Of a stretch of 64,000 bases of DNA, positions 52,645-60,170 are shown one piece after another (the stretch's first letter is position 1; each line of letters starts with the position of its first letter). Origin of the DNA: DATAOG01 sp963840925 (GTDB lineage: Bacteria; Pseudomonadota; Alphaproteobacteria; Geminicoccales; Geminicoccaceae); assembly GCA_963840925.1 (NCBI GenBank), contig CAWJAY010000055.1, positions 62,001 through 126,000 of the forward strand, written 5' to 3'. The position numbers were made by a program, and so were the translations under genes. Under the pieces are notes generated by a model, which had not been told where the DNA came from, searched no databases, and saw only the letters and a list, made by a program, of their open reading frames with translations.

Positions 52645-53314
52645 TGTGGAAGCGAGCACCGAAGCAGACCTGACCCGAAGGGTCGCCGAGGACTATCGGG
52701 CGAAAGGCTACGACGTGATCATGCAACCGAGCGGTCAGGATCTGCCTGAACCGCTCGCGGGCTTTCGGCCTGACCTTATCGCCCGAAAGGCCGACAAGAC
52801 CGTGATCATCGAGGTCAAGTCGCGTCAGTCATTGGGGCGGGAACCCTACGTCGAGCCCCTCGTGCGCGCCGTCCAGCAGGTGCCGGGTGCTCGCTTCGAG
52901 CTCGTGATCGCAAGGCCCGACATCGCGTCGCCGTTGCCTGAGCAGGCCCGGCCTTGGCGCCCCGGCGAGGCAGCCGGCGCGCTCGACGAAGCCACGCGAC
53001 TGCTGGAGGACGGGCATCCCATCGCGGCGCTACTGCTCGGATGGGCGGCCGCCGAGGCCGCGTTGCCAATTGTCGCCGCCAAAGAGGGTGTAAGAACCGA
53101 GAGGAACGACGCGAGCTACCTGCTCAATCGCCTCGTCAGCGAGGGGGCGATCGGGGAACGGCAATACCGATCACTGCAGCAGGCGTTGGAGATGCGCAAT
53201 GCCGTGGCGCACGGCTTGGAGCCGATCGGCCTGAAACGTGCGCAGGTGCGCGCCCTCTTGCACACGGTCGCCGGGCTGCTGGCGTTCAAACAAACTCTCG
53301 CCGAAGCAACATAG
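52637..53314 (+). CDS. PD-(D/E)XK nuclease-like domain fused to a HEPN domain
   Basis: A 225-aa two-domain protein. Residues about 5-100 look like a restriction-endonuclease fold: GYDVIMQPSGQDLPEPLAGF, then P45-D46 (RPDLIARK) and E59-x-K61 (TVIIEVKSRQS). Residues about 125-215 are helical with the HEPN motif R187-N-x3-H192 in MRNAVAHGLEPIG, the active site of many HEPN ribonucleases. It overlaps the RusA-like stop by eight bases, so the two were translated together. A defence or toxin role is inferred from the two nuclease signatures and the setting, not proven. Confidence 0.78.
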   Translation: MHSVEASTEADLTRRVAEDYRAKGYDVIMQPSGQDLPEPLAGFRPDLIARKADKTVIIEVKSRQSLGREPYVEPLVRAVQQVPGARFELVIARPDIASPLPEQARPWRPGEAAGALDEATRLLEDGHPIAALLLGWAAAEAALPIVAAKEGVRTERNDASYLLNRLVSEGAIGERQYRSLQQALEMRNAVAHGLEPIGLKRAQVRALLHTVAGLLAFKQTLAEAT

Positions 53315-53340
53315 ACCTTATGGCTTGACGGAGGGGCGGC

Positions 53341-54147
53341 ATGCAACGAGTGCTGATCACCGGTGCTGCGGGCGGCATCGGGCGGCGGATCCGGCCGCTG
53401 CTGCGCGGCGTCTATCCGAGCTTGCGCCTGTCGGACGTGGTCGACCTGCGCGCCGAGGCGGGCGAGGAGTTCGTCAGGGCCGACCTCGCCGATCCGGCCG
53501 CGGTCGAGCGCTTGTGCGCGGGCGTCGACGGCATCATCCATCTCGGCGCCAGCTCGGTCGAGGACGCCTGGGAGCCGATCCTGCACAACAACATCATCGG
53601 CGGCTACCACGTGTTCGAGGCGGCGCGGCGGCAGCGCGTCCGGCGGGTCGTATTCGCGACCACCAATCACGTGGTCGGCTTCTACCGGCGCCAGCGGACC
53701 ATCGATCACGAGGTCATGGTGCGGCCGGATTCCCGCTATGGCCTCAGCAAGGCGTTCGGCGAGGCGCTCGGCCGCATGTACGCCGACAAATACGGCCTTG
53801 GCGTGTTCAACATCCGGATCGGCAACTTATGGGAAGAGCCGGTCGACCGGCGGCGGCTGTCGATCTGGATCAGCCCGCGCGATCTGGTCCAGCTGATACG
53901 GATCGGGCTCGAGCACCCGGAGATCCACTTCGAGGTCGTCTACGGCGTCTCCGACAACGCCCGCGCCTGGTACGACAATCGCAACGCCCGGCGCCTGGGC
54001 TATCGGCCCGAGGACCAGGCCGAGGACCACGCGGCGAGCGCCACCGAGGCCGATCTGAAGCTGCCGCCCGACCCGGTCGGCGAGCAGTTCCAGGGCGGCA
54101 GCTTTTGCGCCATGGAGTTCTCCGGCGACGTCAGGAAAATCACCTGA
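53341..54147 (+). CDS. NAD-dependent epimerase/dehydratase, uronate-dehydrogenase-like
   Basis: A 268-aa extended SDR. It has the NAD-binding VLITGAAGGIGRRIRPLL, LCAGVDGIIHLGASSVED, TTNHVVGFYRR and the catalytic YGLSK. FQGGSFCAMEFSG near the end and NNIIGGYHVFEAARRQRVRR recall Agrobacterium uronate dehydrogenase, which oxidises galacturonate and glucuronate to aldaric acids. The start ATG 53341 follows the HEPN gene by 26 bp. Confidence 0.85.
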   Translation: MQRVLITGAAGGIGRRIRPLLRGVYPSLRLSDVVDLRAEAGEEFVRADLADPAAVERLCAGVDGIIHLGASSVEDAWEPILHNNIIGGYHVFEAARRQRVRRVVFATTNHVVGFYRRQRTIDHEVMVRPDSRYGLSKAFGEALGRMYADKYGLGVFNIRIGNLWEEPVDRRRLSIWISPRDLVQLIRIGLEHPEIHFEVVYGVSDNARAWYDNRNARRLGYRPEDQAEDHAASATEADLKLPPDPVGEQFQGGSFCAMEFSGDVRKIT

Positions 54148-54161
54148 CGTCCTGATCTGCC

Positions 54162-54857
54162 ATGGACTTTTCCAAGTTCGACCGGCGCCACTACCCGACG
54201 CTTAGCGTCCAGGACGGCTACCGCGAGTGGGCGCCGACCTACGAGCGGGTGGTTCAGGACGAGATGGACCTGCGCCTGCTCGCGCGGCTGACCACGGTCG
54301 ACTGGGCGGGCTGCCGGCGCGCCGTCGATCTCGCCTGCGGTACCGGCCGGACCGGCGCCTGGCTGCGGACGCGGGGCGTTCGCCACCTCGATGGCATCGA
54401 CCTGACGCCGGCGATGCTGGCGAGGGCGGAGACCCGGGGACTCTACGACCGCCTCCTGCCGGGTGACCTGCGGGCGACCGGCCTTGCCCCCGCGGCCTAT
54501 GACCTCGTGACCGTGGTCTTGGCCGATGAGCATCTGCCCGAGATTGCGCCGCTCTATCGGGAGGCCGCGCGGCTTACCGTCCCGGGCGGCCGGTTCGTGA
54601 TCGTCGGCTACCACCCGTTCTTCCTGATGCTCGGCATCCCGACCCACTTCGATCGGGCCGACGGCACGCCGGCGGCGATCGAGAGCCACGTCCATCTGTT
54701 CAGCGATCACGTCCAGGCGGCGCTCGCCAGCGGCTTTGCGCTCCTCGAGGTGGTGGAAGGGGTGATCGATGAGGCCTGGCTCGCAAAGAAGCCCAGATGG
54801 CAACAATACGAGGGCTATCCGGTCAGCTTCGCGATGGTATGGCGCCGGGCGGAGTAG
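54162..54857 (+). CDS. SAM-dependent class I methyltransferase
   Basis: A 231-aa methyltransferase with motif I in AVDLACGTGRTGAWL, an acidic motif II (LDGIDLTPAMLARAE) and a post-I region AYDLVTVVLADEHLPEIAPL. The substrate is not evident. It follows the dehydrogenase gene by 14 bp. Confidence 0.88.
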   Translation: MDFSKFDRRHYPTLSVQDGYREWAPTYERVVQDEMDLRLLARLTTVDWAGCRRAVDLACGTGRTGAWLRTRGVRHLDGIDLTPAMLARAETRGLYDRLLPGDLRATGLAPAAYDLVTVVLADEHLPEIAPLYREAARLTVPGGRFVIVGYHPFFLMLGIPTHFDRADGTPAAIESHVHLFSDHVQAALASGFALLEVVEGVIDEAWLAKKPRWQQYEGYPVSFAMVWRRAE

Positions 54858-54869
54858 TTTCCTGCGAGG

Positions 54870-54898
54870 TTGCGCTCGGCGGCCTCGTGCAATACAAT
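54870..54898 (+). promoter_or_regulatory. Sigma70-type promoter of the 54.9-kb toxin-antitoxin module
   Basis: TTGCGC (54870-54875) and TACAAT (54893-54898) are separated by exactly 17 bp. Transcription would begin at about 54905, at or next to the antitoxin ATG (54906), so the message is probably leaderless; no ribosome site precedes the ATG. Confidence 0.7.
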
Positions 54899-54905
54899 GT
54901 GGTGC

Positions 54906-55187
54906 ATGAAGAGTGAAGTCTACAGCTGGCGTCTGGCGCGGGACCTGAAGGACGCGCTCGAGGATGCCGCGCGGCGCGAGCGCGTGAGCCTTTCCGGGCT
55001 GCTCGAGCGCATCACGCGCGAATGGCTGAGAACCCGACCTTCGGCAGCGGACGACGAGGCTGAGCAGGCGCGCTTGCGGGCGGCGGCTGCCCCCTTCATC
55101 GGCAGTATCAAAGGTAATGATGCCGAGCGGTCCCAGAGGGTCAGGGAGCGCATGATTGAGCAGCTCGAGAGCAAATATCCGCGCTAG
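54906..55187 (+). CDS. Antitoxin of a VapC module (ribbon-helix-helix-like)
   Basis: A 93-aa protein. The N-terminal MKSEVYSWRLARDLKDALED then AARRERVSLSGLLERITREW has the pattern of a ribbon-helix-helix DNA-binding antitoxin. The C-terminal part is charged and would bind the toxin. It overlaps the PIN gene by 32 bp. The start sits right at the predicted transcription start. Confidence 0.82.
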   Translation: MKSEVYSWRLARDLKDALEDAARRERVSLSGLLERITREWLRTRPSAADDEAEQARLRAAAAPFIGSIKGNDAERSQRVRERMIEQLESKYPR

Positions 55188-55596
55188 CGGCCTGATCGAT
55201 ACCGGCGCGCTGCTGGCTCTGCTCGACAGCAACGATCGATGGCACGAGCATTGCGTCGACGCCTACCGGTCGCTGCATGTCCCGCTTGCGACGTCTGCCG
55301 CTGTTCTGACCGAGTTGTTCTACCTGGTCGGCGTCCGCCTGCGCCAGCCGAGATCGGCATGGGGTTTCCTGCGGTCCGGCGTCGTTACTGTCCTGCCGAT
55401 CGACGACGCCGATCTGCCGGCTCTCGACGACTTGATGGGCAGATATGCCGACTGGCCGATGGACTTTGCCGATGCGACGCTCGTGCATCTGGCAAGCCGG
55501 GAGGCACTGAGCCTCGTCTTCACCATCGACCACGACGATTTCGAGACCTACCGGATCGACGGCCGTCGGCGTTTTCGCATCGTGCCCGGTCGCTGA
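55156..55596 (+). CDS. vapC: PIN-domain toxin (VapC family)
   Basis: A 146-aa PIN-domain protein: GLIDTGALLALLDSNDRWHE, SAAVLTELFYLVG, MDFADATLVHLASREALSLV and FTIDHDDFETYR supply the acidic active site. The only usable start is TTG 55156, inside the antitoxin gene. Confidence 0.88.
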   Translation: MSSSRANIRASGLIDTGALLALLDSNDRWHEHCVDAYRSLHVPLATSAAVLTELFYLVGVRLRQPRSAWGFLRSGVVTVLPIDDADLPALDDLMGRYADWPMDFADATLVHLASREALSLVFTIDHDDFETYRIDGRRRFRIVPGR

Positions 55597-55672
55597 GCGG
55601 GCCCAACAGGCCTTGCCCCTGGCTCGTGGCGATGGCAGCGGTAGAGCTCGAAACCGGGCTGGGAGAAGAGCC

Positions 55673-56200
55673 GTGAGCGGAGCGGCGGTCGAGAAGCTGT
55701 TCGGCGAGGCCGAGATCGCCGCCCGGGTCGAGGCGCTCGCGGCCGAGATCGTGGCCGCGATCGGCCGCGAGCTGACCGTGGTCGGCGTGCTCAAGGGCAG
55801 CTTCGTGTTCCTGGCCGATCTGGCGCGGGCGCTCTGCCGGGCGGGCGCGCTGCCCAGGATCGAATTTATGCGCCTCGCCAGCTACGGCCAGGGCAAGGAA
55901 AGCTCGGGCGAGGTCCTGCTGCTCGGCGATGCGCCCCGCGACTTCGAGGGCAGGCCCGTGCTGCTGGTCGACGACATCGTCGACACCGGCCTCTCGATGG
56001 CCTACGGCCGCCGCCTGCTGCTCGGCCGCAACGCGTCGGCGGTCTGGACCTGCGCGCTGCTCGACAAGCCGTCCCGGCGCAAGGTCGAAGGCCGGCTCGA
56101 CTTCGTCGGCTTCGAGATCGAAGACGTGTTCGTGGTCGGTTACGGCATCGACTATGCCGAGCAGTACCGCTATCTGCCGCATATCGGCAAGGTGACATGA
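55673..56200 (+). CDS. hpt: Hypoxanthine phosphoribosyltransferase
   Basis: A 175-aa purine salvage enzyme that makes IMP or GMP from the base and PRPP. The signature VLLVDDIVDTGLSMAYGRRL is the PRPP-binding loop. VVGVLKGSFVFLADLARAL, FMRLASYGQGKESSGEV and VVGYGIDYAEQYRYLPHIG are family-typical. The GTG start at 55673 is preceded by GGGAGAAG. Confidence 0.95.
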   Translation: MSGAAVEKLFGEAEIAARVEALAAEIVAAIGRELTVVGVLKGSFVFLADLARALCRAGALPRIEFMRLASYGQGKESSGEVLLLGDAPRDFEGRPVLLVDDIVDTGLSMAYGRRLLLGRNASAVWTCALLDKPSRRKVEGRLDFVGFEIEDVFVVGYGIDYAEQYRYLPHIGKVT

Positions 56201-56278
56201 GGCGCTCGCCCGTCGGCGGACGGAGGCGCGCGATCGTGTTACGATACTCCTCAGGTGAAGCAGCGGCGGACCATCGCC

Positions 56279-56740
56279 ATGGCGACTCCGATCAAGCCGG
56301 GGGCGCAGTCTGTTTACGACCAGGACTTCTACGTCTGGACCGAGGTTCAGGCGGAGCTGCTGCGCCAGCGTCGTTTCGACGAGCTCGACCTCACCAACCT
56401 GATCGAGGAGGTCGAGGGCTTGGGCGACTCGAAGAAGAGCGCGGTGCTGAGCAACGCGACTGTCGTGATCGAGCATCTGCTCAAGCTGCCGCACAGCCCC
56501 GCAACTGACCCGCGGGCCGGCTGGATCGATGCCGTTCTCGAGCACCGGAACCGGCTCGAATACGAGCTCACGCCGCGGTTGCGCCAGATCCTGGAGGACG
56601 AGCTCCCGCGCGTCTACGCGATGGCCCGCCGGACCGCCGATCGTCGATTGCGCGTGCATGGCGAGGACGCCGCGGCCGCCGCCCTTCCGGCGGCGTGCCC
56701 CTACGGCGTCGACCAGATCACCGGCGACTGGTGGCCATGA
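56279..56740 (+). CDS. DUF29-family protein
   Basis: A 153-aa DUF29 protein: YDQDFYVWTEVQAELLRQRR, LDLTNLIEEVEGLGDSKKSA, VIEHLLKLPHSPATDPRAGW and ACPYGVDQITGDWWP. Function unknown. It is a more distant paralogue of the tandem pair at 9.7-10.7 kb. The start is ATG 56279 or GTG 56255. Confidence 0.88.
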   Translation: MATPIKPGAQSVYDQDFYVWTEVQAELLRQRRFDELDLTNLIEEVEGLGDSKKSAVLSNATVVIEHLLKLPHSPATDPRAGWIDAVLEHRNRLEYELTPRLRQILEDELPRVYAMARRTADRRLRVHGEDAAAAALPAACPYGVDQITGDWWP

Positions 56741-56834
56741 GCCAGGTGGCGCTCGATCCGACACGGCGCGAGCCTGCGTGAGGCCTGCCTCGACCACGGG
56801 GCCGGAGCCCGCCGCAGCGGCATCATCGCCGGCC

Positions 56835-58064
56835 ATGGCGCGCCTGGTGCTGATCGTGCTGGCGCCGTTCGCCGCCGGCTATTTCCTGTCTTACCTGTTC
56901 CGCTCGGTCAACGCGGTGGTCGGTCCCCGGCTGGTCGTCGACCTCGAGCTCAGCGCGACCGGGCTCGGGCTCCTGACCTCGGCCTATCTGCTCGCCTTCG
57001 CCTTGTTTCAGCTGCCGCTTGGCATCCTGCTCGACCGCTTCGGCCCGCGCCGCGTGCAGGCAGCCCTGCTCGCGACCGCCGCGCTCGGCGCGGTCCTGTT
57101 CGCGGCCGGCGCCGACCTTTTGACCTTAACCATAGCCCGGGCGCTGATCGGGCTCGGCTTCGCCGGCGGGCTGATGAGCGGCTTCAAGGCGATCGTGCTC
57201 TGGGTCCCGGAAGCGCGCCGGGCGCTCGCCAATGCCTGCGTGATGTCGTTCGGCGCGCTCGGCAGCCTGGTCGCGACCGTGCCGGTCGAGCTCGCGGTCG
57301 AGGCGGTCGGCTGGCGGCCGGTATTCGTTGGGCTTGCCGCGATCACGCTGGCGGTCGCGACGCTCATTTTGATGATCGTGCCGGAGCGCGCGCTCGCCGC
57401 GCCGAGCGAACGCTTCAAGCTCCAGATCGCCGGCCTGATCCAGATCGGCCGGGACCCGCTGTTCTGGCGGCTGGCCCCGCTGCTGGCGACGACCGCAGGC
57501 ACCCACATCGCAATTCAGACCCTTTGGGCCGGACCCTGGCTGCGCGACGTCGCCGGCCTCGACCGGATCGGGGTTGCCAACTACCTGATGGCGATCGCGA
57601 TCGGCTTCCTGACCGGCATTCTGCTGAGCGGCGCGGTCGCCGACCGGCTGGTCCGTCGCGGGGTCGACCTGTTGACCGTGATGCTCGGTTTCCTCGTCCC
57701 GTTTTTTCTGGCCGAGCTCGCGCTCGTGCTGCAATGGACGGGTGCCAGCCTCTTGATCTGGACGGTGTTCGGCATGACCGGCCAGGTCGCGATCCTGGCC
57801 TATCCCTGGCTCGCGTCCCACTATGGCGCAGCGCTCTCGGGTCGCGCCCACACCGCGATGAACCTTTTGATCTTCCTTGCCGCCTTCGGCGCCCAGTACG
57901 CGATCGGCGCGTTGATCGACCTGTTCCCGACCACCGCCGCCGGCGGCTACAGCGCCCAGGGCTACCAGGTCGCCTTCGGCGCCTTCTTCGTCATCCAGCT
58001 CCTGGCGCTCGTCTGGTACCTGCCGGGCCACCGCGACTTGCAGGCGGCGCGCCGGGCGGCCTGA
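56835..58064 (+). CDS. Major facilitator superfamily transporter
   Basis: A 409-aa membrane protein with about twelve hydrophobic segments and the MFS loop QLPLGILLDRFGPRRVQAAL. The first segment follows MARLVLIVLAPFAAGYFLSY. The substrate is unknown. I use ATG 56835; a GTG 19 codons earlier (56778) is possible and neither has a clear ribosome site. Confidence 0.9.
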   Translation: MARLVLIVLAPFAAGYFLSYLFRSVNAVVGPRLVVDLELSATGLGLLTSAYLLAFALFQLPLGILLDRFGPRRVQAALLATAALGAVLFAAGADLLTLTIARALIGLGFAGGLMSGFKAIVLWVPEARRALANACVMSFGALGSLVATVPVELAVEAVGWRPVFVGLAAITLAVATLILMIVPERALAAPSERFKLQIAGLIQIGRDPLFWRLAPLLATTAGTHIAIQTLWAGPWLRDVAGLDRIGVANYLMAIAIGFLTGILLSGAVADRLVRRGVDLLTVMLGFLVPFFLAELALVLQWTGASLLIWTVFGMTGQVAILAYPWLASHYGAALSGRAHTAMNLLIFLAAFGAQYAIGALIDLFPTTAAGGYSAQGYQVAFGAFFVIQLLALVWYLPGHRDLQAARRAA

Positions 58065-58150
58065 TCCCTGTGGGGAATACCCCCGGCCGTAGGCAGACGG
58101 CGCCAAAGCGGCTATGGAAGAGGCGCCAAGCAGCAAGGGAGGGTGGTCGT

Positions 58151-58900
58151 ATGGCTAAAGTCGCTCTGGTCACGGGGGCGGGCTCGGGGATCGGCAAGGC
58201 ATCGGCGCTGGCGCTGGCCAAGGACGGCTACGACGTGGTCCTCGCCGGTCGGCGCAAGGAGCCCCTGGACGCGGTCGCCGAGCAGGTCAAAGGCCTCGGC
58301 CGCAAGGCGCTGGCGGTGCCGACCGATGTCGCCGATCCGGCCTCGGTCGGCGCGCTGTTCGCCAGGACCAAGGAAACTTTCGGCCGCCTCGACGTGCTGT
58401 TCAACAACGCGGGCATCGGCGCGCCGGCGGTCACGCTCGAAGACCTGCCGTTCGAGAAGTGGAAGGCGGTGATCGACACGATCCTGACCGGCTCGTTCCT
58501 GTGCACCCAGGAAGCGATCCGGATCATGAAGAGCCAGCAGCCGAGGGGCGGCCGGATCATCAACAACGGCTCGATCTCGGCCTACGCCCCGCGCCCCAAT
58601 TCAGCGCCCTACACGTCGGCCAAGCATGCGATCAGCGGGCTCACCAGGTCGACCTCGCTCGATGGTCGCAAGTACGACATCGCCTGCGGCCAGATCGACG
58701 TCGGCAACGCCGAGACCGAGATGGCGGCGCGGATGAAGGACGGCGTGCCGCAGGCCGACGGCTCGGTCAAGGTCGAGCCCTTGATGGACGTCGAGCACGT
58801 CGCCCGCGCGGTCGCGCACATGGCGAGCCTGCCGCCGGATGCCAACATCCAGTTCCTGACCGTGATGGCGACCAAGATGCCGTTCGTCGGCCGCGGCTGA
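58151..58900 (+). CDS. SDR-family oxidoreductase
   Basis: A 249-aa classical short-chain dehydrogenase with the NAD(P)-binding VALVTGAGSGIGKASALALA, LFNNAGIGAPA, a serine in NNGSISAYAPRP and the catalytic YTSAKHAISGLT. The substrate is unknown. The start ATG has GGAGGG nine bases upstream. Confidence 0.93.
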   Translation: MAKVALVTGAGSGIGKASALALAKDGYDVVLAGRRKEPLDAVAEQVKGLGRKALAVPTDVADPASVGALFARTKETFGRLDVLFNNAGIGAPAVTLEDLPFEKWKAVIDTILTGSFLCTQEAIRIMKSQQPRGGRIINNGSISAYAPRPNSAPYTSAKHAISGLTRSTSLDGRKYDIACGQIDVGNAETEMAARMKDGVPQADGSVKVEPLMDVEHVARAVAHMASLPPDANIQFLTVMATKMPFVGRG

Positions 58901-59019
58901 GTTTTTCCGAACCGATGCCAGATCAGTAGTCGGGCGCACGGTCGCGCTCGAGCCGCAGCAAGATTTTGCCGATCACCCGGCGGGCGTCGATGCCGCTGGC
59001 CCCTCCCGCAGCAAAGGTC

Positions 59020-59674
59020 TCAGTGATCGTCGCCGCGGCGCACGCGCTCGAGGATCGCATCGATCCGGCGCTGGGTATCGGTCTTGTCGGTCAGCGCGTG
59101 GCAGGGCTGGCCCGCGGTCGCGGCCCAGGGCACGAGCAGGTCGAAATCGAGCTGCTTGATCAGCTCGAGGCTCTCGACATAGGCCTCACGATCGCTCGAA
59201 CTCGAGCACCGCCGCGACCCATTCGCCCTGGCGCAGATAGACGCTGTCGCCGGTGAACAGGCAGCGATGCCGGCCGCTGTTCCATAAGTAGGCGGTCGCC
59301 CCGCGCGTGTGCCCCGGGATCGGCACCGCCTCGAAGTCGTCGCCGTCCTTATGGCGCTCGCTGAACGTCCCGGCGATGGCCACCGTCTCGGCAGCCGGTT
59401 GCCGGTCGTCCTCATGGCAGAACAGCGGCGCTCCAAACGTGCTGGCGATCCGCTCGCCGCCGCCGAACGCGGCCTCGTGCCAGTGGTTCAGGTAATGGCG
59501 GGCGATGCCGCCCAGGTCCTCGATCGCCCGGGCGTCGTCAGCCACGGTTCCGGCGCTGTAGATCAGAAGGTTGCCCTGGCGGCGGCGCAGCAGGAAGGCG
59601 CGCACGTGGGTCGAGGGCGCGAACGACAGCGCGACCGGCGCCGAGGCGTGGAGGTCGGGGATCACGGTCTGCAT
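59020..59674 (-). pseudogene. Metallo-beta-lactamase-fold hydrolase, split by one frameshift
   Basis: From ATG 59674, with GGGAG nine bases upstream, the protein reads MQTVIPDLHASAPVALSFAP to the MBL-type LNHWHEAAFGG, VPIPGHTRGATAYLW and LFTGDSVYLRQGEWVAAVLE. The frame is then lost at GAGTTCGAGCGATCG (plus-strand CGAACTC, 59197-59203). Removing one base gives ESSDREAYVESLELIKQLDF and continues to the stop at 59020. The first metal site (HxHxDH) is atypical here (NHWHEAAF). It diverges from a SoxR-like remnant. Confidence 0.82.
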
Positions 59675-59734
59675 CTCGGGCAACTCCCTTTGAAGCCGGA
59701 GGCTACGGTTTCAAAAGTGGTCTCGTTTGGCGCC

Positions 59735-60085
59735 ATGTCGACCGCGCTGACCATCGGCGAGGTCGCCCGCCGCAGCGGCGTCGCTGCCTCGGCGCTCCGC
59801 GACTACGAGCAGCGCGGCCTGATCGCCCCCGCGCGCGCCGGCTCGGGCCACCGCCGCTATCCGCGGCCGGTGCGCGCCGGATCGTGTCCATCGTGTTCGC
59901 CCAGCGGGTCGGGCTGACGCTCGACGAGATCGGCGCCGCGCTGGCGAGGCTTCCGGTAGAGCGGGCGCCGAGGCGCGGCGACTGGTCGCGGCTCACCCGC
60001 GCCTGGGCGGCCGGGATCGATCAGCGCATCAGCCTGCGGCTGCCTCTCGCTTGAGCACTGCAGGCGCGCCAATCCAGCCGACCGG
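59735..60085 (+). pseudogene. soxR: Degraded SoxR-type MerR regulator gene
   Basis: From ATG 59735: MSTALTIGEVARRSGVAASA then LRDYEQRGLIAPARAGSGHR, a MerR winged helix. One missing base near 59873 shifts the frame; the next frame reads RRIVSIVFAQRVGLTLDEIG through RGDWSRLTRAWAAGIDQRI. The SoxR cluster region then reappears in the first frame as CGCLSLEHCRRANPAD (from 60035), with three of the four cysteines of the CxxCxCx5C motif. About 15 codons between the two parts, including the first cysteine, are missing. It is therefore probably a true pseudogene. Confidence 0.75.
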
Positions 60086-60170
60086 GCGGCCGCCTCGGCC
60101 CCGGCCCGCGCTACTGGCTGGGCGACCGGTCACCCGATTGAGGCGCGCAGCGGGCGCCGGTCGGCCCGAG

